NCBI GenBank assembly: GCA_012519705.1
Contig: JAAYPR010000041.1
Coordinates: forward strand, 1 to 50,987
Direction of reading: 5' to 3'
DNA: 50,987 nt
Origin: Campylobacteraceae bacterium
GTDB lineage: Bacteria > Campylobacterota > Campylobacteria > Campylobacterales > Campylobacteraceae
Shown piece by piece: positions 15,523 through 24,543 of the stretch. The translations under genes were made by a program, and so were the position numbers. Under the pieces are notes generated by a model that saw nothing but the letters and a program-made list of their open reading frames with translations, searched no databases and was not told the DNA's origin. Within the stretch, counting starts at the first letter, position 1. Each line of letters begins with the position of its first letter.

Positions 15523-16972
15523 TTTCTATTTCTTTTAGCATCTCTTCAACTTTTAGGGCAACTTTTGGCAAGTTTTCTTTTAGCATTCCAAGATATTTTG
15601 GGATGATGACATTTTCGCCTATTTCTTTAACTTCCGCACTTGCGTAGTCTCTAATGTACTCTTTGAAAGTTAAAATTCCATTTGGGATACAGAGGTATTT
15701 TATCGTTGCGTTTTTAGCTAGTGGCATGAAGTTTTCGCCAGTTCTGCCTTCTCTATAGCAACTCGTGCAAAATGACGGCAACCTGCCATCTTTGATGATG
15801 CTTAAAATAAACTCATCTATGCTTCTGTTATCGCCTATTTTAAACTGTTGGTTAGACAAATCATTTTTAGTTTTTGTTTGTGAGTATCCGCCAATGCCTA
15901 TGTTTGTTCCAGCATCGGTTTGGGAAATTCCACATTTTTTAAGTGCTATATCTCTAAGTTCTGGCTCTTCTCTTGCTGTTAGGATTGTTCCTGTAAATGG
16001 ACACATAAGCCTAATAATAGCGATGATTCTTAAAAAGTCCTCATCATTTACTAGATAAGAATTGTCGGTGCTACAGGTTGCTGAAGTATCTTTAATACGT
16101 GGAAAACTCATAGTATGAGCTGAAATTCCAAAGTAACGCTCCAAGCTATATGCATGACTTAGCATTGCTAAAACATCAAATCTATAGTCATAAAGCCCAA
16201 GCAAAATACCAAGTGCCACGTCTTCAAGCCCAGCATTTAGCCCTCTATGAAGTGCAAAAAGTCTCCACTCATACTGTCCTTTTAGGGTGTGTTGCGGATG
16301 GACTTTTTCGTAAGTTTCTCTATGATAAGTTTCTTGAAAGACTTGATATGTGCCAATTCCTTCGTCTTTTATCGCTTTGTATTCATACTCAAACATCGGG
16401 GCAGCGTTGATATTTGCCCTTCTTATCTCGCTTTTATCCTTTTTAACGCTATAAATTTCTCTAACACTTTGTGCTATAAATTTATAATCACTCTTTGGAT
16501 GTTCGCCATAAACAGCTATCAAACGCTTCTGCCCACTATCTAAAAGTGCTTCTACTTCACTTTTTATCTCATCATTTTTTAGGATTTTTTTGACAAGTGA
16601 GCTATTTGAAGCTTTAAAGCCACAATACTCACAGTCATTGACACAAGGGCTAGCGATATAAAGTGGCGAGAAAAGAACTATCCTATTTCCATAAACTTCT
16701 TCTTTGATATAAGTAGCAGCTTTGAAAATTTCCTCATCTAGTTCTTTGTTTTTGTTGTTTAGTAAAACAGCAGTATCTTCAAGACTTAGCATCGTGCCCG
16801 TCGTGGCGTTTGCTTTTGCCTTTTCTATGATAGATAAAACTCTTTCTTTACTTGGGTTTTCTGTTGATTTGATAAGATTATGAATCAAATCCTCATCAAC
16901 GAAGTTTTCCCATTTGCACTCTTTTTCCCACTTTTTAATCTCTGCTAACCTATCTTGTGTCCATCCCATCAT
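15497..16972 (-). CDS. hydG: [FeFe]-hydrogenase maturation tyrosine lyase HydG
   Basis: 491 residues. The radical-SAM cysteines are in SPCVNDCEYCGFKAS (about 108-122). The C-terminal motif FCTSCYREGRTGENF (about 405-420) is the second FeS-cluster site specific to HydG and separates it from ThiH. HydG cleaves tyrosine to p-cresol, CO and cyanide and builds the organometallic synthon. Two adjacent ATGs (16972 and 16969) follow AAAAGGATAA; either could be used. It lies 9 bases after the cytochrome b gene. Confidence 0.96.
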   Translation of the reverse strand: MMGWTQDRLAEIKKWEKECKWENFVDEDLIHNLIKSTENPSKERVLSIIEKAKANATTGTMLSLEDTAVLLNNKNKELDEEIFKAATYIKEEVYGNRIVLFSPLYIASPCVNDCEYCGFKASNSSLVKKILKNDEIKSEVEALLDSGQKRLIAVYGEHPKSDYKFIAQSVREIYSVKKDKSEIRRANINAAPMFEYEYKAIKDEGIGTYQVFQETYHRETYEKVHPQHTLKGQYEWRLFALHRGLNAGLEDVALGILLGLYDYRFDVLAMLSHAYSLERYFGISAHTMSFPRIKDTSATCSTDNSYLVNDEDFLRIIAIIRLMCPFTGTILTAREEPELRDIALKKCGISQTDAGTNIGIGGYSQTKTKNDLSNQQFKIGDNRSIDEFILSIIKDGRLPSFCTSCYREGRTGENFMPLAKNATIKYLCIPNGILTFKEYIRDYASAEVKEIGENVIIPKYLGMLKENLPKVALKVEEMLKEIENGGKDAHL

Positions 16973-16981
16973 TTTATCCTT

Positions 16982-17635
16982 TTACTTTTTTATCTCTACA
17001 AGGTCGTTTTCAACCCATTTTGGAGAGTGCTCTTTAGCACCTTCTAGTGAAACTTCACCATTTCCAAACATCGCTTTGAAATCTTCCATATTTAAAAGTG
17101 CCATTGGGAAATGTGCACATACAGCAAGTACTGTGGTAATTATCGAGCCCCAAACGTGGAAGTTAAACATATAAACGATAGTCGTTTTTCCAACAACCGG
17201 AGCTAGAGCGTAAAGTACCCAGCCTGTTACGATAAGTGCAAATATCATAAAGATAAAAAATAGATATGTTAGTTTTTGTCCAGCGTTAAATCTACCTTGT
17301 GGTGCAACCTCTTCTGGTCCAAAGTTTATACCAAGAATTTTCTTTGGATAGCCACCAAAGTTTTTAAACCAAGCAAATGTATCTCTGTCCCAGATAAGTA
17401 AATTTCTTAGCATTAAAGCAAATCTATCTAAATTTAGTATTGCAAAACCAAAGAAATTCGCAGTAAAAACTACAGCTACGTAAATGTGTAAATCCATCCA
17501 AAACTTAACACTTGACTCATCTATCCAACCAAAGTATATGATGATACCACTAAAAGCAAGTATCATCCAAGTGATTAAATTTACATTGTGAAACATTCTT
17601 TCGCTAAAAGGAAATTTTAAAACTTTATCATGCAT
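16982..17635 (-). CDS. Hydrogenase-associated di-heme cytochrome b membrane subunit
   Basis: 217 residues with four hydrophobic helices (about 22-40, 48-70, 122-145, 158-180). Candidate heme-ligating histidines lie in RMFHNVN, MDLHIYV, NFHVWG and CAHFPM, the arrangement of FdnI/PhsC/HyaC-type cytochromes b. It most likely anchors the periplasmic [FeFe] hydrogenase and passes electrons to or from the quinone pool. It has a good AGGAG site and overlaps hydB by 8 bases. Operon position between the structural and maturation genes supports the role. Confidence 0.88.
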   Translation of the reverse strand: MHDKVLKFPFSERMFHNVNLITWMILAFSGIIIYFGWIDESSVKFWMDLHIYVAVVFTANFFGFAILNLDRFALMLRNLLIWDRDTFAWFKNFGGYPKKILGINFGPEEVAPQGRFNAGQKLTYLFFIFMIFALIVTGWVLYALAPVVGKTTIVYMFNFHVWGSIITTVLAVCAHFPMALLNMEDFKAMFGNGEVSLEGAKEHSPKWVENDLVEIKK

Positions 17636-17969
17636 GACTTGCTCCTAATGCTAAATTTGTTCTATCTACATAGACGTGTGTGTGTAAAAGCTCTTTTGCC
17701 ACTTCGCCCATAGGTGCTGTTTTTAAGTCTTCATAGACTTTTAAAGCACTTGGGTTTTGATGAGACGCTGTTAAGTTTACTTTTTGAAGTCTTTTGTCGT
17801 CTTTATACAGACCTTCTTGGCGAAGTGCTATGTATGACTTTCTTTTTTTAACTATATCTGTTAAAGCGTATCCGCTGATTGCTATAGCAGATACCCCAAC
17901 TCCAGCAACTTTTAAAAAATCTCTTCTACTAAATATAGAACTTACTTTTTTCTCAACATATTTTGCCAT
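17628..17969 (-). CDS. hydB: [FeFe]-hydrogenase small subunit with Tat signal
   Basis: 113 residues. A twin-arginine signal (SRRDFLKVAG at 14-23, then a hydrophobic stretch AISGYAL) leads into the small iron-hydrogenase subunit (YIALRQEGLYKDDKRL, ASHQNPSALKVYED). As in Desulfovibrio, this subunit carries the export signal and wraps the large subunit, so the pair is co-exported, folded, to the periplasm. It starts with AAGGAGAAAAAA in front of the ATG and lies 12 bases after hydA. Confidence 0.93.
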   Translation of the reverse strand: MAKYVEKKVSSIFSRRDFLKVAGVGVSAIAISGYALTDIVKKRKSYIALRQEGLYKDDKRLQKVNLTASHQNPSALKVYEDLKTAPMGEVAKELLHTHVYVDRTNLALGASHA

Positions 17970-17981
17970 TTTTTTCTCCTT

Positions 17982-19334
17982 CTATGCTCTTACTGGAAGT
18001 GGTAAAAGTGGGTGTAGCCACGATGTTCCCATCGTTCTAACAGGTTGTCCGCCACCATTTACACAGCCACCTGGGCAGTTCATAACTTCTATAAAGTGAT
18101 ATTTGTTTTTATCACTTACAAGTTCTTTTGCTATTTTATCTATGTTTTTAGAAGCACCATTTACAACAGCAACTTTAACATCTATGACTTTTCCATCATA
18201 CTCTTTTAGAGGAACTGGGATAGTTGCTTCAACAAAGTCTTTATCATACCCTCTAACTGGTGTTAAGTCAGGGTTTTTAAGCTCTGTTCCACTTAGTATA
18301 AAGTAAGCCGTTCTTAAAGCTGCTTCCATAACTCCGCCACTATTTCCAAAGATAGTTGCCCCGCCTGTATAGACGTTCATAGTTTCGTTTTCATACTCAT
18401 CTGACATCTCAAGTGGGTTTATACCTTTTTTCTTAAGTAAAGTTGCGATATCTCTTGCTGTTAAAACAGCGTCTATGTCTTGGAAGCTTGGTGTATCGCT
18501 TGGAATTTCACCATTTCTTACAAGATATTCCCATGCTGAGTTAAACTCAGGTCTACTAGCCTCAAAGATTTTAGCTGTACACGGAGTAATAGACACCATA
18601 TAAACATCTCTTGGGTCAACGTTCCATACAAATTTTGGTGCCCAAGTTTTTGCTAATGCCCCGCCCATTTGGATAGGCGACTTAGCACCTGAAATGTGTG
18701 GTAAAAGCTCTGGGTGGAAAATTTCAGCATTTCTTATCCACGCAGGACAGCAGCTTGTAAAGTGCGGGAAAGGATGTTTTGCAACATGTGCTAACTCTTC
18801 ACTTCTCTCACCTAAAAGCCAATATTTTACTTTATGTATAAACTCTGTTCCTTCTTCTAAGATAGTTTGATCTGCTGCAAAGTTTACATCATACATATGA
18901 AAGCCAGCTTTTACAAAAGCGTTATACATTTTATTTATAGTAACACTTCCTGGCTCTGCTCCAAACTCCTCTGCTAAAGCAACTCTAACAGCTGGTGCTG
19001 GGTGAGCTACAACAAAAGCTTTTGGATCATCAAGCTTTTCCATAACCATATCCACAAAACTCATCTGCTCAATCGCCCCAAACGGACAGTTTGTTAAACA
19101 TTGTCCACAGGTAACGCATCTGTTATCATCAATCGCATGAGCAACTCCTAGTGTGCCTTTTATCGCATCTGTTGGACAAAACGCACTACAGGTATCACAG
19201 CCTGTACATCTATCTTGGTCTATTTTGATGATGCCTCTTAACTCACCTTTTCTATAAGTTCCTTCAAACTCAGCCTCTGTACCCCAAGCATCTTTTGGCG
19301 GTGCAAAAGTTTTAACACTTGAAACTGTACCCAT
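17982..19334 (-). CDS. hydA: [FeFe]-hydrogenase catalytic large subunit
   Basis: 450 residues. Two [4Fe-4S] ferredoxin motifs lie at Cys43/46/49/53 and Cys73/76/79/83. The H-cluster motifs follow: TSCCPAW (193-199), TPCTAKIFE (250-258), GGATIFGNSGGVMEAALR (324-341) with the proton-path Glu, and MNCPGGCVNGGGQP (418-431). Thr250 stands where Met is usual in the MPC motif. Compared with Desulfovibrio HydA as I recall it, there are extra segments near 170-188 and 265-284. It has no signal peptide of its own; export would depend on HydB. Function: reversible H2 oxidation, likely uptake into the quinone pool through the cytochrome b. It is first in the operon, with a strong AGGAGG site. Confidence 0.96.
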   Translation of the reverse strand: MGTVSSVKTFAPPKDAWGTEAEFEGTYRKGELRGIIKIDQDRCTGCDTCSAFCPTDAIKGTLGVAHAIDDNRCVTCGQCLTNCPFGAIEQMSFVDMVMEKLDDPKAFVVAHPAPAVRVALAEEFGAEPGSVTINKMYNAFVKAGFHMYDVNFAADQTILEEGTEFIHKVKYWLLGERSEELAHVAKHPFPHFTSCCPAWIRNAEIFHPELLPHISGAKSPIQMGGALAKTWAPKFVWNVDPRDVYMVSITPCTAKIFEASRPEFNSAWEYLVRNGEIPSDTPSFQDIDAVLTARDIATLLKKKGINPLEMSDEYENETMNVYTGGATIFGNSGGVMEAALRTAYFILSGTELKNPDLTPVRGYDKDFVEATIPVPLKEYDGKVIDVKVAVVNGASKNIDKIAKELVSDKNKYHFIEVMNCPGGCVNGGGQPVRTMGTSWLHPLLPLPVRA

Positions 19335-19719
19335 TATTTCCCTCCTAAGTGATAATAGTATCTAAAAAATATTATCTCTAAATACTATTTTTTGCACGTA
19401 ATTTTACCTTAAGAATAGTAATAATATGCTGAATTTATACATTTGTTAAGTAAATTTTTTATAGTTCAAGATGATGGTGTAAAGATATGGCATTAAACTG
19501 CACATTATTATTCTAAATATAGCGGCAATATGCATAAAATTATTACCAATACTTATTTAAATTTAAAGAAATGGTGTTGCAAAAAGAAATATTTTATTTT
19601 AACACTGCTATAAAAATACCTTGAAAGTGTCGATATATCGGCTTTTGTAAAAAAATGTTTCCATTTTGTAATCAAAGTTAGATAGCATTCGGTTCAAAAA
19701 TTTTCAGCAAAGCGGAGTT
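19335..19719. promoter_or_regulatory. Divergent control region between hydrogenase and transporter operons
   Basis: 385 gene-free bases serve both operons. Near hydA, an inverted repeat AATAGTAT (19354-19361) / ATACTATT (19382-19389) spaced by 20 bases recurs partly as GAATAGTAATA at about 19412-19422, a possible operator set. Near the permease is a perfect CGATATATCG palindrome at about 19629-19638. No -10 box is unambiguous here. No small ORF or RNA gene was recognised. Confidence 0.4.
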
Positions 19720-21528
19720 ATGAATCAGAAATTTAAGATGAATCCATTTTCTTTATATCGTACTAAAATTTCTATGAAAAACCCAGCAACTATTTTGGGT
19801 TTGGTTTTAGTAGCATTTTTTATATATACTATTTTGGCGCCGGTTATAGGCTTGCTTATTTCATCGGTACAGGTTGGAGTTGGGGAGAGTTTTCGCACGG
19901 GTGGCGAAGTTGGCGACTTTACAACTTACTATTTGGAAAGAGTTTTTACCTCAAGAGTTTCTAGTATTATCTTTTGGGAACCACTTTTAAACACACTTGG
20001 CTTGGCTACTGTAACTATTTTTCTTTCTTTACTTTTTGGTGTTCCTTTAGCGTTCTTGCTAGTTAGGACAGATCTTCCTCATAGAGCATGGTTTGCAACT
20101 GCTCTTATCATTCCTTATATGATTCCTTCTTGGACGTTTGCACTTGCTTGGAAAACTATTTTTAAAAACAGACAAGTTGGTGGAGGACTTGGATGGATGG
20201 AGAACTTAGGTTGGACTCCGCCAGATTGGGTTGCTTATGGGTTTTTGCCAATCGTTGTAATCTTTACTCTAAATTTAACCCCTTTTGTAATCTTACTAGT
20301 TTCAAATGCTATTAAAAACATACCAGAAGATTTAGACGAAGTTGCAAGAACTATGGGCATACCTGCCAAAAGAAGAGTGATAAGCATTTTCTTACCACTT
20401 CTTAAGCCTGCCATCATCTCTGCTGCGACGCTGATAGTAGCCAAAGTTATAGGCGACTTTGGTGTAACTTATACTTTAGGAAAGCCTGTTAAATTTCAAG
20501 TTTTAGCAACAACTCTTTATCAAGAGTATGGAGATCCTAGTGGGCGTGGTGTGGCTGCTGTTATAGCACTTGCTATGGTATTTATCGGAGCACTTTCACT
20601 CATGGTAGATTTCTTTTTCTTAAAGAACCTGAAAAGATTTACTACTATGGCTGGTAAGAGTTTTTCAACAAAACTAACAGAGCTAAAATCAACCAAAAAT
20701 CTTATGCTAACTTTAGTTATTGGGTATTTGATTATCTCTGTTGTTTTCCCATTGTTTGTGTTGATACTTTCAACCATCATGAAAACCCCTGGTGTTTTCA
20801 CGCTTAGTAACTTTACGATTGATTATTGGATTGGACAGAACTTACCTTTTGAAAGCTTTAAAGAAGGTATTTTACTGAACCCTAGAACTTGGGACGCTGC
20901 AAGAAACACCATTTTATTTGTTGGAGTAGCTTCTGTTTGTACAGGCGTACTTGGAATGCTTGTTGGTTATGTAACAGTTAGATCACCTTGGAAATGGCTA
21001 GGTGCTACGCTTAAGACATTAACTTTTATGCCTTACTTAGTTCCTGGAATCGCGTTCAGTGTGGCTTTAATAACAGTTTTTGCAGTTAGTAGAGGACCAA
21101 TTCCTGCACTTTATGGAACGTCAGCGATTTTAATTTTAGCGATGATACTTGATGAGATGCCGTTTGCTTCAAGGGCTGGGGTTTCTGCTATGTCGCAGAT
21201 GGGAAAAGACGCTGAAGATGCTGCGAAGGTTATAGGTGCTAGGTGGACTAAAAGAATGTATAGAATAGTTCTGCCTATCCAAAGATCAGCTCTTGCTTCA
21301 GCGATTTTGCTTCCATTTGTATCAGGAGTTCAAACGCTATCATTAGTTATAGTTCTAGCAACCCCTGGAACACAGCTTTTAACAACGCTTTCAATGGATT
21401 TGATTGATAATAGCTATGACCAAATGGCAAACGGAGTTACGGTGCTAATTTGTGCTATCGCACTATTTGGAACTTGGGCTGCTAAGAAGCTATTAAAAGC
21501 TGATTTGGCAAGTGGAATGGGCGGTTAA
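19720..21528 (+). CDS. ABC transporter fused permease (FbpB/AfuB-like)
   Basis: 602 residues, two MetI-type permease halves in one chain with about 12 hydrophobic segments. Each half carries an EAA-loop-like stretch, ARTMGIPAKRRVISIFLPLLKPA (first half) and AKVIGARWTKRMYRIVLPIQRSA (second half), that docks the ATPase. This is the FbpB/AfuB/SfuB family. The first gene of the operon, it has GCGGAG in front of the ATG; a second ATG six codons on is possible. The cargo is better inferred from the phosphatase genes downstream than from the family name, which is usually iron. Confidence 0.9.
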   Translation: MNQKFKMNPFSLYRTKISMKNPATILGLVLVAFFIYTILAPVIGLLISSVQVGVGESFRTGGEVGDFTTYYLERVFTSRVSSIIFWEPLLNTLGLATVTIFLSLLFGVPLAFLLVRTDLPHRAWFATALIIPYMIPSWTFALAWKTIFKNRQVGGGLGWMENLGWTPPDWVAYGFLPIVVIFTLNLTPFVILLVSNAIKNIPEDLDEVARTMGIPAKRRVISIFLPLLKPAIISAATLIVAKVIGDFGVTYTLGKPVKFQVLATTLYQEYGDPSGRGVAAVIALAMVFIGALSLMVDFFFLKNLKRFTTMAGKSFSTKLTELKSTKNLMLTLVIGYLIISVVFPLFVLILSTIMKTPGVFTLSNFTIDYWIGQNLPFESFKEGILLNPRTWDAARNTILFVGVASVCTGVLGMLVGYVTVRSPWKWLGATLKTLTFMPYLVPGIAFSVALITVFAVSRGPIPALYGTSAILILAMILDEMPFASRAGVSAMSQMGKDAEDAAKVIGARWTKRMYRIVLPIQRSALASAILLPFVSGVQTLSLVIVLATPGTQLLTTLSMDLIDNSYDQMANGVTVLICAIALFGTWAAKKLLKADLASGMGG

Positions 21529-21541
21529 GAAAAGGAAAAAA

Positions 21542-22633
21542 ATGAGTGAAATAGAATTAAAAAATATTTATAAAGTCTATCCAGGTATGAAAAAACCTGC
21601 GGTAAATAATGTTAGTCTTAGTATAGAAAAAGGTGAGTTTCTCTGTTTGCTAGGGCCTTCAGGGTGTGGTAAATCAACAATGTTAAGGATGATTGCAGGT
21701 CTTGAAAACCCAACAAAAGGAACTATAAAGATAAAAGATAAGATTGTTGATGATACAGAAAACTCTCTTCATGTAATAACTGAAAAAAGAGACTTAGGCG
21801 TTGTTTTTCAAAACTACGCACTTTGGCCTCATATGAAAGTTGCAGAAAATATAGCTTTTGGACCAGAGATTAAAAAATTCTCAAAAGAAGAGACAAAAGA
21901 GATTGTTGATAGTGTGTTAGAAAAACTCTCAATCACAAAATATGCTGACAGATACCCGTCTGAACTTTCAGGTGGGCAACAGCAACGTGTTGCAATCGCT
22001 AGAACACTTGCTACAAAGTGCGATATTATGCTTCTTGATGAGCCGTTATCAAACCTTGATGCTAGGCTTAGACTTGAGATGAGAGCTGAGTTTCAAAGAA
22101 TTCACAGAGACACTAATGCTACTATGATTTTCGTAACTCACGACCAATGGGAAGCTATGACTTTGGCAACTAGAATTGTTGTTATGAATGAGTCTGTAAT
22201 CCAGCAAATTGGAACGCCGATGGAAATTTATGAAAAACCTGTAAACAGATTTGTAGCGGAGTTCATGGGCTCACCTCCCCTAAATATCATAGAGATGAGT
22301 ATAGAAGATGATCCAAAAAGACAGCTAGAAGCTTGGCTTAAAATGCATAATCTCAAAGGAGCTTCTGCTGGAGTAAGACCTGAGAATATGAACTTCACAA
22401 GTAGAGATGAGATGCCAAAAGACGCTCTTGGTGTGGATTTTCAAGTATCAGGACTTTTGCCAACTGGTGGGTCGTGGATAATAGAAGTAACTGATGGAGT
22501 AAATCACTATTTTGGTGTAACGACTAGAGCACCAGACCTTACTATCGGTCAGAAAGTTACAGCTTGGGGAAAACCTGAGCATGTGCTTGTGTTTGATAAA
22601 AATACAAACAGAGTTGAAACAAATTTTAATTAA
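21542..22633 (+). CDS. ABC transporter ATP-binding subunit (FbpC/AfuC-like)
   Basis: 363 residues from ATG 21542, which has AAAGGAAAA upstream; the frame is open 10 codons earlier, inside the permease gene. Walker A GPSGCGKST (about 36-44), Q-loop in VVFQNYALWPHM, signature LSGGQQQRVAIAR, Walker B MLLDEPLSNLDA and the switch His in VTHDQWEA are all intact. A C-terminal TOBE-like regulatory domain (about 240-363) follows. It energises import through the upstream permease and begins 13 bases after it. Confidence 0.94.
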   Translation: MSEIELKNIYKVYPGMKKPAVNNVSLSIEKGEFLCLLGPSGCGKSTMLRMIAGLENPTKGTIKIKDKIVDDTENSLHVITEKRDLGVVFQNYALWPHMKVAENIAFGPEIKKFSKEETKEIVDSVLEKLSITKYADRYPSELSGGQQQRVAIARTLATKCDIMLLDEPLSNLDARLRLEMRAEFQRIHRDTNATMIFVTHDQWEAMTLATRIVVMNESVIQQIGTPMEIYEKPVNRFVAEFMGSPPLNIIEMSIEDDPKRQLEAWLKMHNLKGASAGVRPENMNFTSRDEMPKDALGVDFQVSGLLPTGGSWIIEVTDGVNHYFGVTTRAPDLTIGQKVTAWGKPEHVLVFDKNTNRVETNFN

Positions 22634-22644
22634 AGGAGTATGTT

Positions 22645-23772
22645 ATGAGAAAAAGTTTTAAAAGTTTAAGTGCTATAAGTTTAGCAGTTGCTTTAAGTGT
22701 TGGTTCAGTTTTTGCTGCAGATGTGACAAAATCACAAATCGATGCTGATTTTAATCTTGAAAAATTGATTGAAGCTGCGAAGCAAGAGGGCTCTTTAACA
22801 GTTTATGATAACTCATCTGCTGTTAAAAAAATGGCAGAAGCATTTGAAGCAAAATACGGTATAAAAACAACTGGTGTTAAAGTTGGAACCGAAGATGCTT
22901 TAGGAAAAATCATAGAAGAAGGTAAGTCTAAAAACGTTCAAGGTGATGTTATAGCGTTTCAAGATTTAGCGGCTTTAACAAATATTTTACTACCAGAAGG
23001 GTATGTTTATAGCTGGGTTCCTGCTGATTTACAAAAAGACATTGATGAGACGCAACAAAACCCTCTAACCCTTGTAAACGATCCAAACTTTTGGTCATAC
23101 AATACAGAAGTTTATGATAGTTGCCCTATTTCAAACCTATGGGAACTAACTGATAAAAAATGGAAAAATAAAGTTGCTTTAGAAGACCCTGAATCAGCGG
23201 TAAAAATCCTTGACTGGTTCTCACAAATGGAGCAATTTGGTGAAGATGAGATGAGAGAGGCATATAAAGAGCATTTTGGTAAAGATTACAAAGGTAAATC
23301 AGCAAGTAAAGAGTGGGTAGATATGCTTGCGAAAAATAACCCTATCTTAACAAACTCAAACGAAGATATCTCTGCTGCTGTTGGTGCACCTAACCAAAAA
23401 GAACCGCCAGTTGGACTTATGGCTTCTTCAAAATTTAGAAATATTGAAACAAAAGGCTATAAACACGGCGTTTGTGAGGGTCTTAAACCATGGGTTGGAA
23501 TCGCAGCACCAAAAAATATAGTTATAGCTACAAACTCTAAAAACCAAAATGCAGCTAAACTTTTCGTTCACTTTGCAATGACAGAAGAGGGTATTAAACC
23601 ACAGATTGGAGATGGAAAATACTCAGCGAATTTATCTATTGTACAGCCAGATGATCCATCAAATTCAGGCAAACATAGAGAAAATGTATTTTTCTTTAAA
23701 TCAGAAGGTGCTAGCAACGACTGGAAAAATAGAGAAATTGTAAAAGATGATTGGAGAATTAGTCATAGATAA
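22645..23772 (+). CDS. Periplasmic substrate-binding protein of the AfuA/FbpA-like family
   Basis: 375 residues with a signal peptide (MRKSFKSLSAISLAVALSVGSVFA, cleavage about residue 24) and a two-lobed binding fold (LTVYDNSSAVKKMAEAFEAKYGIKTTGVKVG, GDVIAFQDLAAL, FWSYNTEVYD, KVALEDPES, NIVIATNSKNQNAAKLFVHFAMTEEG). The paired tyrosines that hold ferric iron in classical FbpA are not seen at the expected place in the second lobe. The ligand is probably an anionic, phosphorylated compound, as for AfuA, a relative first annotated as iron-binding and later shown to bind hexose phosphates. AAAGGAG lies 8 bases before the ATG, and the gene directly follows the ATPase. Confidence 0.85.
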   Translation: MRKSFKSLSAISLAVALSVGSVFAADVTKSQIDADFNLEKLIEAAKQEGSLTVYDNSSAVKKMAEAFEAKYGIKTTGVKVGTEDALGKIIEEGKSKNVQGDVIAFQDLAALTNILLPEGYVYSWVPADLQKDIDETQQNPLTLVNDPNFWSYNTEVYDSCPISNLWELTDKKWKNKVALEDPESAVKILDWFSQMEQFGEDEMREAYKEHFGKDYKGKSASKEWVDMLAKNNPILTNSNEDISAAVGAPNQKEPPVGLMASSKFRNIETKGYKHGVCEGLKPWVGIAAPKNIVIATNSKNQNAAKLFVHFAMTEEGIKPQIGDGKYSANLSIVQPDDPSNSGKHRENVFFFKSEGASNDWKNREIVKDDWRISHR

Positions 23773-23782
23773 GGGTAGTTTA

Positions 23783-24541
23783 ATGAGTCATAACTTAAAA
23801 AAACCAAAAGGTCTTATTTTAGACTTTGGCGGGGTTGTTGTAGAGACTAAGGCACTAAGCGGTTGGGAAGGTGAAGTTGTAAAATCTATACAAAAAATTG
23901 TTGATATTGACAGCGAGAGAATTTACAATGACTTAGTAGCAGGACAAACAGCTGCAAAGCTATGGAGAAACGCGATGAGTCGTCCTAAATTTCCGCCAGA
24001 ACTTACTCATGAAGAGTTTGTTTTAGAGTTTATAGCGGCTGACTGGGGAGACGCGGCTAGAGAGGCACTAAGAAGCCATGTAAGCGAAATTTCATATCAA
24101 GTTGTATATCTAGCTGAAAGCAGAGTAACAAGAAATGGTATGGAAGAGCTTCTTCTTTGGTGCGAAAAAGAAAATATTCCTGTGGCTATCTCTTCAAACG
24201 CATTATGTGGGCAGATGCATAGGGACTATTTAATAGAGCATAAACTAGACCACTATTTTAAAGCAGAGATTTACTCAGATGAGGCAGGGGTTAGAAAACC
24301 AAACCCTTTGCTTGTCCAAAAAGCAGCAGATGCAATTGGCATAGATGTTGAAGAGTGTTGGTATGTAGGCGACCACTACGATAGAGACGTGCTTTGTGGT
24401 AAAAGAGCAAATGCTGGAGCATCAATTCTTATGAAAGTGCCAAATGCTGCAACTAGACCGTTTAAAGTTTATGTAGAGCCTGATTTAATAGTTCAAGATC
24501 CAGTTGAACTACTAGAGGCTTTAAAAAACGCGAAGGGATAG
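23783..24541 (+). CDS. HAD-superfamily phosphatase, copy 1
   Basis: 252 residues from ATG 23783, which has AAGGG upstream and matches the start of its twin; an ATG 36 bases earlier lies inside the binding-protein gene. HAD motifs: I, LILDFGGVVVE, with the nucleophile Asp and Gly in place of the second Asp, as in YihX and the epoxide-hydrolase N-terminal phosphatase; II, ISSNA; III, VRKPNP; IV, VGDHYDRD. Subclass IA helical cap at about 25-110. It likely removes phosphate from a small sugar phosphate. No signal peptide, so it acts in the cytoplasm on the imported compound. About three-quarters identical by eye to the next gene. Confidence 0.87.
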   Translation: MSHNLKKPKGLILDFGGVVVETKALSGWEGEVVKSIQKIVDIDSERIYNDLVAGQTAAKLWRNAMSRPKFPPELTHEEFVLEFIAADWGDAAREALRSHVSEISYQVVYLAESRVTRNGMEELLLWCEKENIPVAISSNALCGQMHRDYLIEHKLDHYFKAEIYSDEAGVRKPNPLLVQKAADAIGIDVEECWYVGDHYDRDVLCGKRANAGASILMKVPNAATRPFKVYVEPDLIVQDPVELLEALKNAKG

Positions 24542-24543
24542 CT

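Noticed and set aside
14452-16972. Biotin synthase and ThiH for the two radical SAM genes
   Set aside because: The C-terminal second cluster motif of HydG, the overlap with hydF and the adjacent hydrogenase genes identify them as HydE and HydG.
19720-23772. Ferric iron uptake system FbpABC
   Set aside because: The family fits, but the iron-binding Tyr pair was not found and three phosphatase genes follow in the operon, so a phosphorylated substrate is more likely.
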